64,000 bases of DNA, taken from positions 558,001-622,000 of the forward strand of contig OOIN01000013.1 of assembly GCA_900323505.1 (NCBI GenBank), given 5' to 3'. A program made the translations under genes and the position numbers. Below, piece by piece: positions 1 through 15,647 of this stretch (the first letter of the stretch is position 1; the number at the start of each line of letters is the position of its first letter). The notes under the pieces were generated by a model. That model worked only from the letters and a program-made list of their open reading frames with translations, did no database searches and was not told where the DNA came from. The stretch is from Ustilago trichophora. Its lineage: Eukaryota; Basidiomycota; Ustilaginomycetes; Ustilaginales; Ustilaginaceae.

Positions 1-1
1 T

Positions 2-1149
2 GTCGATGGCAATGGCAACCTTGGCTCCAACAACGGTAACCAGAATGGCAACAACAACCCTGGCTCGGCCAACGGTGTTGCCGACGGTAACCTGAACGGT
101 GGCAGCAACAATGGCAACCAGAACGGTAACTCCAACACTGGCTCGCTCAACGGTGTCGCTGATGGCAATGCCAACCTTGGATCCGACAACGGCGACAAGA
201 ACGGTAACAACAACGCTGGATCTGCCAACGGTGTCGCAGATGGAAATGCCAACCTTGGATCTGACAACGGAAACCAGAACGGTAACAACAACCCTGGATC
301 GGCCAACGGTGTAGCTGACGGCAACCTCAACGCAGGCTCTGACAACGGCAACCAGAACGGTAACTCGAACACTGGCGCTCTCAACGGCGTTGCTGACGGT
401 AACGCCAACCTTGGATCGACAACGGTGACAAGAACGGCAACAACAACTCTGGTTCGGCTAACGGTGTCGCTGATGGCAATGCCAACCTTGGATCTGACAA
501 CGGTGACAAGAATGGCAACTCCAACTCTGGCTCTGCCAACGGTGTCGCTGATGGCAACCTCAACGCTGGCTCTGGTAACGGTAGCAACAACGGAAACACC
601 AACAGCGGTGCCCTCAACGGTGTCGGTGATGGTAACGGCAACCTTGCCTCTGGTGCCGGTTCCAACAACGGTAACAACAACTCTGGATCTGGCAACGGTA
701 TCCTCGATGGCAACCTCAACCTCGGTGGTGGCCAGATTGGATCCAACAACGGCAACGGCAACACTGGTTCTGGCAACGGCTCCGGTGCAGGCAACGGCAA
801 CCTTTCGCTCGGTGACAACACTGTTGGCTCCAACAACGGTAACAACGGCTCTGGAACTGGTCAGGGCACCGGAAACGGCAACTTGAACCTCATCCTTGGT
901 AGCGGTAACGACGTTGGATCCGACAACAAGGGCAGCGGTAACGGAAATGGAAACATCATCATTGGTAACAACCAGAACGTCGGATCGGGTCAGGATGGCA
1001 ACGGTCATGGTAACGGCAACATTATCGTCGGTACCGGTCTTGGAATTGACATTGGACCTCCCGGTGACAACTTCCACATCAAGTTGCGCCGTGCTCGCCC
1101 TCTCGGCGGCGGAAGGCTCTGGGGTAACACTGCCCAGGTCATCGTCTAA
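2..1149 (+). CDS. Asn/Gly-rich 26-residue tandem-repeat protein, 3' part only
   Basis: The 5' end lies outside the window. Frame 2 from base 2 encodes about nine back-to-back copies of a 26-residue unit of the type VADGNANLGSDNGDKNGNNN followed by xGSANG. The copies then decay into looser GNGN/GSGNG repeats (about 700-1020) and end in a non-repetitive tail with IDIGPPGDNFHIKL, RRARPLGGGRLW and a TAA at 1147-1149. Near base 417 the unit reads ggatcgac where sister copies have ggatcCgac or ggatcTgac. This one-base loss shifts the frame, and reading resumes in frame 1. The regular polar Gly/Asn spacing suggests an extended or beta-solenoid-like secreted or surface protein, but no signal peptide can be seen because the start is missing. 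I do not recognise the family. Function is unknown. Confidence 0.75.
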
Positions 1150-5098
<3,949 letters not shown>

Positions 5099-5314
5099 CT
5101 AGTGGTCGCGGCCGGTCTGCTTGCGGGCGTCCTCCTTGAGCTTCTCAATGTTGGAAGGATGTGTGATGGTGTCGATGGCCAAGTAGACTGCAAAGGCGCC
5201 AAGACCGAGACCAAAGCCGGGGAAGATGTTGCGTGCAAAGAAGCGGTACGAGAAGACGGGGTGCTTGCGCCATGCCTCGCGCTTGGCCCAGGGATCACGG
5301 TAGAGTTGTGACAT
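5099..5314 (-). CDS. NADH:ubiquinone oxidoreductase B12 subunit (NDUFB3-like)
   Basis: A 71-residue accessory subunit of mitochondrial complex I, in the membrane arm. The N-terminus carries the family hallmark RDPWAKREAWR, equivalent to RDPWGRNEAWR in human NDUFB3. It is followed by one predicted membrane segment (FPGFGLGLGAFAVYLAIDTI) and a charged C-terminal tail EKLKEDARKQTGRDH. There is no intron or frameshift. The length is short but typical for fungal versions, which lack the human N-terminal extension. The start is the only ATG upstream of the conserved motif in this frame. Family assignment is from the motif; no partner gene is adjacent. Confidence 0.85.
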   Translation of the reverse strand: MSQLYRDPWAKREAWRKHPVFSYRFFARNIFPGFGLGLGAFAVYLAIDTITHPSNIEKLKEDARKQTGRDH

Positions 5315-7140
5315 GTTGAGAGAGTGTTGTGAGGTGCAAGCCTGAACAGAGGTGCCATGTGCGGACGGAATGCGTGAAGAAAAGTAAAGGTGATTGCGTG
5401 AGTCCGAATGGTCGTCAAAGGAGCAACGGTAGCGTTGAGAAGGGGAGCTCGGGCGAGTCCTATCGTCTTCGTCCTGGCATGCCTAGTTAGGACTATCCAA
5501 GTATGAGCTGCTAGCTGTTGAGTGCTTCGAGTCGGAGCAACCTTGTCGAAAGAGGAGCAGATTTGTGACGGATGCTTCTTGTGCTGCGATGACACCCTAT
5601 ATCGCCACCACCGCTGTTCGAGTCGAATTGCGCTGCTAGAATGGCAGCCTTATGTGCTACACTTACCTTTCTGATGCTTCTGAAGGTGCTCGCAGTGATC
5701 CGTATAAGTGAATGCGAGATAGTATCGAGTCGACAACCTGCTTCAAAGATACCAAAAAGTGTGGAGCAGTTCAGACGTTAAGCTCGACGGGCTGCAGCGC
5801 TCACAGATTTCAGTCCAAGCCGGAGCCGAACGATGGTTATCACTCGTGCGAATGTAGAAATTCAGCCTAACTGACAGACGCGTTTCGTTGTGGTCGAAGA
5901 GAGCGAGACGCATTCGGCGTTGCTTCCATTTCCCCAAAGTCGGTCGCGCTCCCTCTCCGTTCAGCCAGCCAGGGGGATGAACAAGCTTGAGCCCTGTGCA
6001 ACTAGCGGAAGATGATTTGGGCAACGCGCCTACCCAAGTTTAAAGAAGCTCACACCTCTCTTTCCAGAACAAAGCTCTTGGAGCCTGCGTCTTGGCAGCA
6101 GCTAGAGCAGTGACTTTTAGGCGAGGAAGCCGACCCTCCGCTTCGAGACGTCGAGAAAGTGGAAAATTGTCCGAACTGCATACAGGACTGCGTGCAACAC
6201 GAAGACTGAGCAGCAGGAGCTACTGAACTGAAAATGGAAACAAGTCAAGCAAGGCAAAAGCAAAGACCAACGCGTTGATTGATTTCCAGGCTTCGGGATC
6301 AGAGCCAGGCACGGTCTGTCCCCTCTACTTTTTTCCGTTCGCAGTTCATTTCTCTGTGTGACGTCGCGCGGGTGGAGCAGTTGAAATGCTTCAACTTTGT
6401 GACCAAAAGACACATGACACTTTTCCTTTCTTTTCCTTAAAATCGCCCTCCACGCGTCGTTGGAGAAACGCGAGCAAAGAAAAAAAAAACGGCTTGTGTG
6501 CTGTGCTTTGCTTTGCTAGAGAGAAGAGAAAAAGAAAAAGTTGGAATGCTGCTGCTGTCGCACTGTCAGACTACCCTCACACCTTCTGAGCATGCTTGCT
6601 GCTAAAACAGAAGCTATGAGATTGGCTTGATTCCGCAGCCTCTCTCCCACACACACACACACACACCCAACTCTCAACCCCCCGTCTCGTTTCGTTTCCT
6701 TCACAACCATCACACGCCACTGCCAACAGTCTCGCTTTTCTTGTTCTCTCTTTTTCTCTCCCTTTCGTTTCTCATTCAAAGTCAAAATCGGAGCCGGCTG
6801 CGATCAAGCCATCTTGTTCCTCTCCCCTGGTCGGATCCAAAGCCGCTCGACTCTTTCCCACAGGCATCACACGGCGGGATTGCTGGTCGACCTGTTTTGC
6901 TGCGATCGGTCTCGACTTCATCTTGGCATCACACACTTTCCCACCCCATCATCACTCAGCTTCAACGCCACTCTGAGCTCCTTCATCTCACCATCTCAAC
7001 ACTCGGCTCCTCCTCTCGACGCTTGTATCGAAGTGCGACGCCGCATCGATCCACGCTCTCCGTACTTACTTGCGGCTTCCTTCGTTTCTTCCTCCACTCC
7101 GACTCTCTAGCCCATCCAACACGAGCTGCACCTCACTACA
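5315..7140. other. Divergent intergenic region between NDUFB3-like gene and TOP1
   Basis: 1.8 kb with no supported gene. A CA microsatellite lies at about 6649-6666, and CT-rich sequence runs up to the TOP1 ATG (about 6670-7140), typical of a long pyrimidine-rich fungal leader. Small ORFs here are low-complexity Ser/His/Leu translations of CT tracts. Confidence 0.45.
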
Positions 7141-10100
7141 ATGGCGGGCGTCCAGGTCAAAGACGAGCCCATGCCCGCATCCCTCGCGTCCAGCTCCACA
7201 AACGGTCATGCAAAGCGTCCAGCCAAGCCAAGTCTCTTTGGTGACAGCGACGTCAGCTCCGATGATGACGACGACAAGCCTCTCGCAAAGAGGCCAAAGG
7301 TAGAGGAGAGCGACCTCTCTAGCGACAGCGATGACTCGGATGTTCCTCTCACCTCGGCCGTCTCTTCCCAGAACGGCATCAAGAAAAGCGGCAGCGACCA
7401 GGACGATGACGACGACGACTCGGATTCAGACTCCGATGCACCTCTCACAGCCGTCGTCAAGAAGAGGAGCGACGGCGAAAGTGATGACGATGACGATGAC
7501 GACAGAAGAGGAGGAGGATGACAACAACGACGACGACGACGACGATGATGATGATGACGACGATGAGGACGACGACGACAAGCCATTAAGTCGCACCGCA
7601 AAGTCAAATCGCAAACCACCAAAGACCATGTCCATCACCGGTTCTGGCGAGAAAAAGTGGGACGTTCTCGTCCACAAGGGTCCTCGCTTCCCTGACCCAT
7701 ATCAGCCTCTACCAAAAGAGGTCAAGCTCAAATACGATGGCAGACCCGTCGATCTCCCACCACAGACCGAGGAAATCGCCATGTTCTACGCCGTCAAGCT
7801 TGAAACCCAACATGCACAGAACGCCATCTTCAATCGCAACTTCTTCGACGACTTCAAGGCCGACCTCAAAAAATTCCCTCCGAAAGACGGCACACAGATC
7901 AAGTCGTTCGACAAGCTCGACTTCGGGACATGTACAACTACTGGAGAAGTCTCAAGGATGCCGAAAACGAGCGCAAAAAGAGCCTGGCGCCCTCGGCCCG
8001 CAAGCGCGAGATCGAGGAGCGCAAGGCCGAGGAACTCAAGTGGAAGATCTGCTTGGTCGACGGTGTCGAGCAAAAGGTCGGCAACGTCAACGTTGAGCCT
8101 CCCGGTCTCTTCCTCGGACGTGGTGCCCACCCCAAAGCCGGCAAGGTAAAGCGTCGCATCTTTCCCCGGCGACATCACCATCAATCACAGTGCCGACCAT
8201 CCCGCTCCTCAGCCACCAGCAGGCATGGGCGACTGGGGCGAAGTCGTCGAAAAGAAGGATGTCACCTGGCTCGCCTACTGGAAGGAGAACATCAATGGTC
8301 AGTATAAGTACGTCTTCCTCGACGCCACTTCCACTTTCAAGACCAACTCCGATCGTGAAAAGTTTGAAAAGGCGCGCAAGCTCGACACCGTCGTCAAGCA
8401 GATCCGTCGCGACGTCAACAAGAACTTGAAGTCCAAGATCCGTCACGAACGCCAGATTGCCACCATTGTGTGGCTCATCGACAACTTCTCTCTTCGTGCC
8501 GGTAACGAAAAGGCGAGGACGAAGCAGAAACCTATGGTGTCTGTTCATTGCGCTGCGAGCATGCGCAGATCAAGATGCCCGACACCATCCACCTCGAGTT
8601 TCTGGGCAAAGACTCGATGAAGTTCGAAGAAGATCTCAAGATCACAACCCCGACGTCTTCAAGAACATTGCCATGTTCCTCAAGACCAACGGCATGAAGG
8701 ACAAGTCGGGCAACTTTGTGCGCAAGAAGCCTCGGACCCCATCTTTTGCGCTACCGGCGACTCGCCCAATGGCAAGATGCAGCCACTGCAGCCCAACTCG
8801 GTCAACCAGTTCCTCTCCAAATACATGAAGGGATTGAGCGCCAAAGTCTTCCGTACTTACAATGCGTCGGTCACCTTCCAGGGTTTGCTTGAGCAGACTG
8901 AGGAGTGGATCAAGTCTCGTCCCACCGCTGCCGAGCGCGAGATCAACCAGACCAACCTGCGTCTCGCTTACAACGAAGCCAACAGACAAGTCGCTATTCT
9001 CTGTAACCATCAGAAGACGGTCAACCCCATGCTGCTCAACCGCAACCTCGAGCGTACTCAGGACAAGATTTCCAGATCCGCTACGAGATCATGAAGGAGC
9101 AGCAAAAGATCTTGACTTTCCACAAGATTGGCGAGCTCAAAAAGAGTTCAAGGCTAAGGAGTTCCCCTTCATGAAACAATTTGACAAGATCATGGAAAAG
9201 CAGGATCTGGACGCCGAAAAGGTAAAGACTTTGAGGAACAGATGATCACCGACAAAAAGACCAAGCTCGATCGACATTCAAGCGCCAGCAGTCCGAGTTG
9301 CAGTACCACTCGAGCAGAAGGGCTCGCGGGCGACGACGGCAAGAAGAAGTCCAAAAAGGCAAAGGACGTTGAGGAGGAGGTCCGATCGTCGATCAAGGGC
9401 TTAAGGACAAGAAGCAGGTCGATGAAGAGCTCAAAGCGCTCAACGAGACGGCCAAACGTCTGGAGAAGGAGCGCAAGACCAACAATCTCAAGCCGCCAGC
9501 TGCAATTTCGCCAGCTCTGCCAAGAAAATCCTGAGCAAGTACGAGATGATCAAGAAGCAGGAAGCCGAGCTGGTCAACAAGAACAACACTCGGATGTGGC
9601 GCTCGGCACGTCCAAGCTCAACTACATTGATCCTCGTATCACGCTCGCCTGGCTCAAGGAGTGGGATGATCGTCTCATCGATATGGGGCAAGGCAAGTCC
9701 GGTCCCAAGAAGAAGGTCAAAAAGGAGGAAGAGAGGAGGATGTCAAACCGAAGAAGGGCGCCAAATCCGCAAAGAAGGGCGCGGCCAAACCGGCACCGCC
9801 AACTCGACAGGCGACAGTGAAAAGATGGAGCTCGGTTTGCAGGTCATGAACATCAGCCAGTTCTTTGCCAACGCGCTGCAGAAGAAGTTCAAATGGGCTG
9901 CTCGGGCGACGACGGGCGCGACATCTCGGCAAAGTGGGTCTTTGTCAAGGATGCGCAGTCCAAGATGCGCAAGCTCGACTCTGCGGAACGCAAAGGGAGA
10001 ACGGCGGATCGATGGCCGCAATGACGGATGCCGCTGACAAGACGTCAAGCCCAAGGCAACGGCGTGCTCAAGAAGCAGACGGCGGCGGACAAGAAGATGG

Positions 10101-10195
10101 CAAAACCGATCAAAGCGGTGGACAAGACTGAAGAAAGCGACGACAGTCTGAGCAGCGACAGCGACGACGACGACAAGCCGCTGGCTGCTTCCTAA
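7141..10195 (+). CDS. TOP1: DNA topoisomerase I (type IB), frameshifted in the assembly
   Basis: Relaxes supercoils by transient 3'-phosphotyrosyl cleavage, in the nucleus. An acidic, Ser-rich N-terminal domain (DSDVSSDDDDDKPLAKRPK and later runs of Asp) precedes the core: KWDVLVHKGPRFPDPYQPLP, FFDDFKADLKKFPP, MYNYWRSLKDAENERKK, LFLGRGAHPKAGKVKRRI, then the catalytic lobe with IDNFSLRAGNEK and LSAKVFRTYNASVTF. The active-site tyrosine sits in GTSKLNYIDPRITLAWLKEW (about 9617-9665). About 150 further residues follow the tyrosine, ending in SSDSDDDDKPLAAS, much longer than the ~40-residue tail of human TOP1. At least seven frame changes occur (near 7505, 7926, 8167, 8514, 8640, 8733, 9075 and further ones downstream). 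Most fit one lost base, while 7505 and 8167 fit one gained base or two lost. Every domain remains, so I read this as an intact gene with sequence errors. Confidence 0.93.
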
Positions 10196-10839
10196 GCGCC
10201 CCGCTCTCCTTTGACTTTGGGTTTATTCTCTTTAGCCACCATCTGATCTTTTTCCTTAACATGCTCTAAACGTTCCGCCTGTCATGGATGTCGAGACGTT
10301 GGTTCTCGACAGAAAAGGGGATGATCATATCGACAGCTTTACCGATTCAACTTCTACATATACATACACACACGCACGCACACCATCATCATGTATTTTA
10401 TACTTTCCCCAAGTGGTCAAATCTAATCAGATAGCACGCTTTCGCAGCCATTCTGGCGAGTGGTGTACAAAGTGCGAGGTTGTATGAGAGAACTGTGAGT
10501 AGGTTCGTAGATTCTAGGAGGTGATGCTTTGGTTGGCTCCGATCGCGAGCCCGATCTGCAAGTTGGCAAAGAGTCTCAAGTGGAGAGCAACACTCAAAAA
10601 AGTGACACCGACTGCATAGAGAACTTACGACTGGCGAACCGCCTGCGCGAATTCGGGGTTTTGTGGGGAAAAAAGGGAGGCCCAAGCGGCGGCTGGCGTG
10701 TCCCGTGCATACAATACTCAAGCAGCCCCTAAACCAAAACCTTTCTGTTTGACCACACCTCTGCTCCGACATCACCCCGACCTTGCGTCGCCAACAACTT
10801 GTCAGTGCTATATTGCGATAGCGCCAACCATATTCTGAA
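10196..10839. other. Intergenic between TOP1 and RPEL gene
   Basis: TOP1 3' flank with a CA-rich patch (about 10358-10385), then the promoter of the next plus-strand gene. No supported ORF or RNA. Confidence 0.4.
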
Positions 10840-11515
10840 ATGGGTGAGTATGTGGTAGTAGGAATTGCATTGGGCCGAGGAAGGAGTTGCTGAGCACCTT
10901 TTCTTCCTTCTCTCTTGTCGCTCCATTGGCAAACCTCCGATACCTGATTTGATGATGGAACAGCCACGACAACCAGCTCGACATCTCCGCAGCCAATGCT
11001 GCCGGTGGCCCGCCGATCAGCCACCCAAGAGCCCTCTCTCGCCTGAGAACGTGCCCGGCTGGAACGCCAACTGGGCCACCGACCGATCGACACGAGCTCG
11101 AGAGAAAAACATTCTCAACCGGGAACCTCGCCCCTTCTCTCCAAGCTGCCAGGGACGAACTGCAGAAATCCAGCTGGCGACAAGCTGGAAGGTAGGCTCG
11201 AGCGTCGTCCCGAGCGCGACGACCTCGTTTCTCGCGGAATCCTCAAGGATCAAGTGTCGCCCCTTCGCTCCAGCCAAGAGGGACGAACTGCAAAAGAGTC
11301 AGCTGACGGAAAATGGAGGGAGACTGGAGAGGAGGCCCGAAAGGAGGATTTGGTCAACCGGGGATCTTGAAAGATCAGTCGGTCGCTCCGGCGCTGCAGG
11401 CAAGAAGGAGGAGCTGGAGAGGGCAAGGCTGGGGACCAGCTCAGAAGATCTCCAGTCGAGGCCTGACGTGATGCGCTCAGGCAGAAGGGATTCTCCGCAC
11501 CGAGAGGAGCAGTGA
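10840..11515 (+). CDS. Small RPEL-repeat protein, one intron, frameshifted in the assembly
   Basis: RPEL motifs bind G-actin in animals; short fungal RPEL proteins also exist, and their role is unclear to me. The proposed coding start is a four-base first exon, ATGG (10840-10843), followed by GTGAGT and an intron to the acag at 10960-10963. The second exon reads HDNQLDISAANAAGGPP, then RPEL-like units: RAREKNILN, LERRPERDDLVSRGILKD (about 11191-11253), the similar LVNRGILKD (about 11349-11376), and a last RPDV/ALRQKGIL-type unit near 11460-11500. LAPSLQAARDELQ and VAPALQA linkers are typical of the fungal family. Units are spread over two or three frames, so several single-base shifts are needed, including one just after the splice. 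The end at 11515 (EEQ stop) is the most plausible of three candidate stops. Confidence 0.6.
10844..10963 (+). other. Predicted intron after a 4-nt coding exon (RPEL gene)
   Basis: The donor GTGAGT immediately follows ATGG and the acceptor is acag. The length is 120 nt. A very short first coding exon is common in smut fungi, but the exact acceptor is inferred. Confidence 0.5.
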
Positions 11516-12024
11516 CGGCATTTTGCGCTTTCGTATGTTGTTTCCAGTTCGTTTGCCGTGCCTCTGGCTCGTATCTCGTCATGTATTGGTCCCTCCTTAT
11601 GTCTGATTCTCGCTTGTTAGTCTCAACGTATTGCATTGCCTATCTGCTTCATTGTCTTGCGGTTTGCACTCTGGAACTGCAACGAGTTGCCTTTGCTTTC
11701 GGCTATGAGTAGGAATCAAACGAGGCAGAAGTGTTAGCAGCGAGCCTAACAGCCATATTTGCTCGACGGGTTCGCGCGTGAATGATGTGACATGCGCGCT
11801 TGTCGGACGATTGAAACGCTAAAATCACCAAAACTAACTTTCCCCCAGACGAATGCAATTCGGATCACGCCGACAGTGCAATTCCGGTGGACCGGCTTTG
11901 CCACAAAGCGGACTTCAGCCGTCTGCCGGCTCAGTTCCTTGCCATCATCATCATCCTCTCCCCATCACCGTCGTCGCTGCACCTTCTTGCTCATCTCGCT
12001 TCGCTAGCTGTGGACTCGAGCATA
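11516..12024. other. Intergenic, PEX5 upstream region
   Basis: About 510 bp with the RPEL 3' flank and the PEX5 leader. An in-frame upstream ATG at 11887 exists, but its translation does not resemble a Pex5 N-terminus. Confidence 0.4.
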
Positions 12025-14657
12025 ATGTCGCTGTCCGACCTCGTCTCGGGCGGTGCAGGCTGCGGCCCTTCCAATCCGCTTCAGAGCATCGGCAAGCGAT
12101 TCGGCCAGGATCGTGGTGCTCAGCAAGACTCTTTCGCCAATAGCCCTACGCTCAACAGCAAGGCCCCTCGTTTCGATCGCATACCGGTGCCGCATCCTCA
12201 TCGCAGCAGCAACAGCAGCCTTCCTTTTTCAATGCCGCCCCACTCGCCGCGCAGAATAATGTCCACGATGCCTTTGACGTCTCGCAGCTCCGTGGCAACC
12301 TGCCAAGCGGCTCTCGTACGCCCATGCAGCAAAATCACCATCACCGACCAGTGCCAATCCAGCATGGCCGATCTCGAAGCGAGCTTCCGTCCGGCTTTCT
12401 CGAGGAATGCTTCTGTCCAGCAACAGGCTCCCCATACGGCTCCGTCGGGCTGGGCCACCGACTTTCTGAGCGCAGAAGCCTCACACTCTCCTCTTTCAGC
12501 ACAGCCAGTGCAGCAGATGCACACCGAGAACACGTGCTCACGCATCCACCCCAACGTCATCCCGATGGGTATGAGGATGGGCGGTATGATGCCCTGGCAA
12601 CTTGCACTTCTCCCCCGGCCCATGCAGGAGCACGTCCAACCGCAACATCTCACCCACACCATGCAGACTACACCCCAACCCCAGTCGACAATGCAAAGTG
12701 GGCAGAAGCCTTCACCGCCTTCGAGCGTCCTCCAGCCAGCGGAGTAGCATCCCAGCCCTCGTCGACGCAAAACCTGTCGAGAAAGCAGACTATGCCGACC
12801 CCAGGAACGCGACGAACTCGCGCGAACCGCCGGCAGACTCGTTCTTCCGTCGAGCACGACCAAAGCGCCAAATTCAAGCAGAGCAACTTCCTCGATCTCA
12901 TGCGAAGATCCGTGACAAGCAAGCCGGCATCCAGGGCGACAACATTGTTGAAAATGCCATCTAGATGCAACTGCCCTCGATAAGGGAAAAGGCAAAGCGC
13001 GCGATCTCAGCACCGGCCAATCACAGTCGCAGCCGCAGTCGCAACAAGAGGCATACAACTGGGCCAACCAAATGGCTTCCAGCGGAGGACTGTCGCACCT
13101 CCGCCCAGTGTCCAAAAGTCGCTCGCTGCCAACCACGGTCTGCAATCGGACGTCTCCGTCAACCAGCGCACTCGACAGGAACTTGAAAACCAACAAGCGC
13201 TCAACGATTATGGGCCGAGAGGACGCACGCAGCGCTGCTATCGAAAGACAGCCATGAATGAGAGCGCCCGGCCTTTGTCGGCGATGGCGGCAATGTGATG
13301 GAAAGAATGCGCGAAGACGACGCCGACGCCCAAGAGCTCGAGCGCTACCAGCGGCTCGGTGCCAACATCCCGCACGCCAGCACGTTCAACCGTAAATGGG
13401 AGGAAGATATGAACAGGCCTGTAGATCAGTTGGAGGATGACGAGATGGACTTTGTTGGCAGACGATGGGAGGGACCAAGGCAGAGGCTATCCAGGCGCTC
13501 AGACGGCCGAGTGGGACAAGTTGCAGAACGATTGGGACAATTTCGAGGTCACCTCTGCCGGAATTCGACCCGTCACCCTTCCTCAGCGATCAGCAACCAC
13601 GTCGATGCAGGCAGCCCCCACCTACCGCTTCCTCAGCGACAATCCTTACATTGCCTCTACGCGCCATCACGCCGCCCACGCCGGCGGACTCCCAGCCGGC
13701 CTCGAATCGGTCCTCGAGAAGAAGCCGCTGTCCAGCAGGACCCAAACAACGCCTCGGCATGGTACGACCTCGGCGTCAAGCAGCAGGAAAACGAGCGCGA
13801 GGTCCAAGCCATCGCCGCCCTTCGCAAGGCGCTCGATCTCGACCCCAACCTCAAAGACGCCTGGCTGCCCTCGCTGTAAGCTACACCAACGAAACGACCG
13901 ACCGCCGCCTACGAGGCCATCGAGAAATGGATCGAGAAGAACGACAACTACCGCGACGTCATTGCCCGAGCCAATGCCGAACTTGCCGCCACTACCACCG
14001 CCAACCAGCGTGACCGCAGCGACAGCGTTTCCAGCCATAGCACGTCGGCCAGTGTCATGGAGAAGCACTCGCGTCTCACTTCTCTGCTCATTGCCATGGT
14101 CCGCAGCGGCGGAGAGTCGGGCGAGATCGACGCAGACGTCCAAGTGGCTCTCGGAGTCATTTTCAACTCGAGCGAAGATTACGATAAGGCAGTCGATTGC
14201 TTCTCCACCGCTCTTTCCGTTCGACCTTCCGACTGGCTCCTGTACAACCGTCTCGGCGCTACCCTGTCCAACTCGGGCCGCAGCGCAGAGGCAATCCAGT
14301 ACTATCACCACGCCCTCAACCTTCAACCCGAATTCGTTCGTTGCCATTTCAACCTCTCCATCAGCTGCCTCAACCTCAAGATGTACCAAGATGCAGCAGA
14401 ACACATCTACACCGCTCTCACGCTGCAACAGGCCGAAGCCGAGACCCTGGGAGGCATGTCAGCACCAGGAGGGACAAGGCCACCAGTGGCAGTCTGTGGG
14501 AACCTTCCGAGTTGCCCTGGAGCTGCTGAACAGGAGCGATCTTGCAGCAAAGTGCAGCAAGAGGGATATCAGTCTGTTTGATATCAGTGACTTTTTGCCT
14601 CCCGCTGCTACAGCGCCCAACGGCGGCGGCGTGGCTGAGGTCGGCTACGATTACTGA
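12025..14657 (+). CDS. PEX5: Peroxisomal PTS1 import receptor Pex5, frameshifted in the assembly
   Basis: Cycling receptor that binds C-terminal SKL-type signals in the cytosol and docks at the peroxisome. The start was chosen because the conserved N-terminal cysteine box follows at once: [20 protein letters not shown] (the Cys is the usual monoubiquitination site). WxxxF/Y-type Pex13/Pex14-binding motifs follow in the disordered half: WATDF (about 12451), WAEAF (about 12703), and WANQM (about 13060). The C-terminal half holds TPR repeats: [71 protein letters not shown], and [20 protein letters not shown]. The protein ends ...VAEVGYDY. The reading frame switches many times between 12190 and 14470, again consistent with one-base losses. 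All expected parts are present. Confidence 0.92.
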
Positions 14658-15647
14658 TTTAGGCAAGCAAAGCAAGGAAGCAAGCATTGTTGACGGAGGA
14701 ATCGCATGCATTTTATTGCGATATCATGATATGTGTACGATTGTGAAGAGAGAGTAAAGAAGCGTGAGGATGTGCAAAGTCTGAATAATGTTTTTACGTC
14801 TGAATGCCAGAAGGCTCCCCAATCAAGGGCTGTTTTCGGGAGCCAAAAAAAGGTGGATATGATACATTGGTGTGATAGAGAGATTCGCACAACCATGTGA
14901 CCAGCTCTTGGGACTGCGAGGTGCACATGGATGATAGCTAGTTGTGATAATGGCTGCGCTCTTGGTCGGGAGTCGCTGGGCTGCTGATACGTCTTAGCTC
15001 ATCCATCGCTTTGCTTCGTCTCAACCTTGCACTCGAACATGAGACTCCTTTTGGCCTCCCGACATTATCCTCCAGCCTAAGCGAGGTTTTCTTTTTCCTT
15101 TGGAGCCCACCCCCTGCTTGTCACTACCGGTGCGGCTTGTAGGCCGGCGTCGAGGTTTTTGGCCGGCTTCTCCGCCCAATCTAGTTGGCTGTGCAAGAAC
15201 CCTTGCTGCAAACGACGAGTCTGTTCGAAATACTGCTCGAAACGAATGTGTCCAGTTCGCCTGGTGTAGAGACTTCGGTGAGTGTCAGTGTGTCGCACAA
15301 AAGGCGAAGTAGGTTTGTTTGTTTTTTTTCTTTTCATGCAAATTTTCTGTATATTTAAAATTCACCGCACGCTCAGATAGTGGCTCTGCTGCTGTGTGCA
15401 ATGTTGGACAGATTTCCCGAAATTCATTTTTCTCAGAATTCCACGCTCCCATCCGTTCTGTTTTGGCCATCGGCTATGCTTTTTTTTTTTTTTTTTTTGG
15501 TGCGACCTCCACCTGGAGAACTGAGCCAAGTTCGTGCATGGGCAAGGCTCGTGCGATCAATCGAGACAAATACTGTCCATACTTCGTTCCTCTTTCTCCT
15601 CATCATCATTCTTTATTCAAGTCTCACTCTATATTTTGATCACAGCA
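14658..15647. other. Intergenic, PEX5 3' flank and hydrolase promoter
   Basis: About 1 kb. It contains a 19-base T run (15480-15498) and AT-rich stretches near 15320-15360. No supported gene. Confidence 0.4.

Noticed and set aside
381..845. Leu/Pro-rich minus-strand ORF over the repeat gene
   Set aside because: It is the antisense translation of the GGT AAC repeats, with no independent signal.
8087..8548. 153-codon minus-strand ORF in TOP1
   Set aside because: Antisense shadow of the conserved topoisomerase core.
12198..13196. 332-codon minus-strand ORF over PEX5
   Set aside because: Cys/Ser/Arg-rich composition with no motif; PEX5 WxxxF motifs and the Cys box are on the plus strand.
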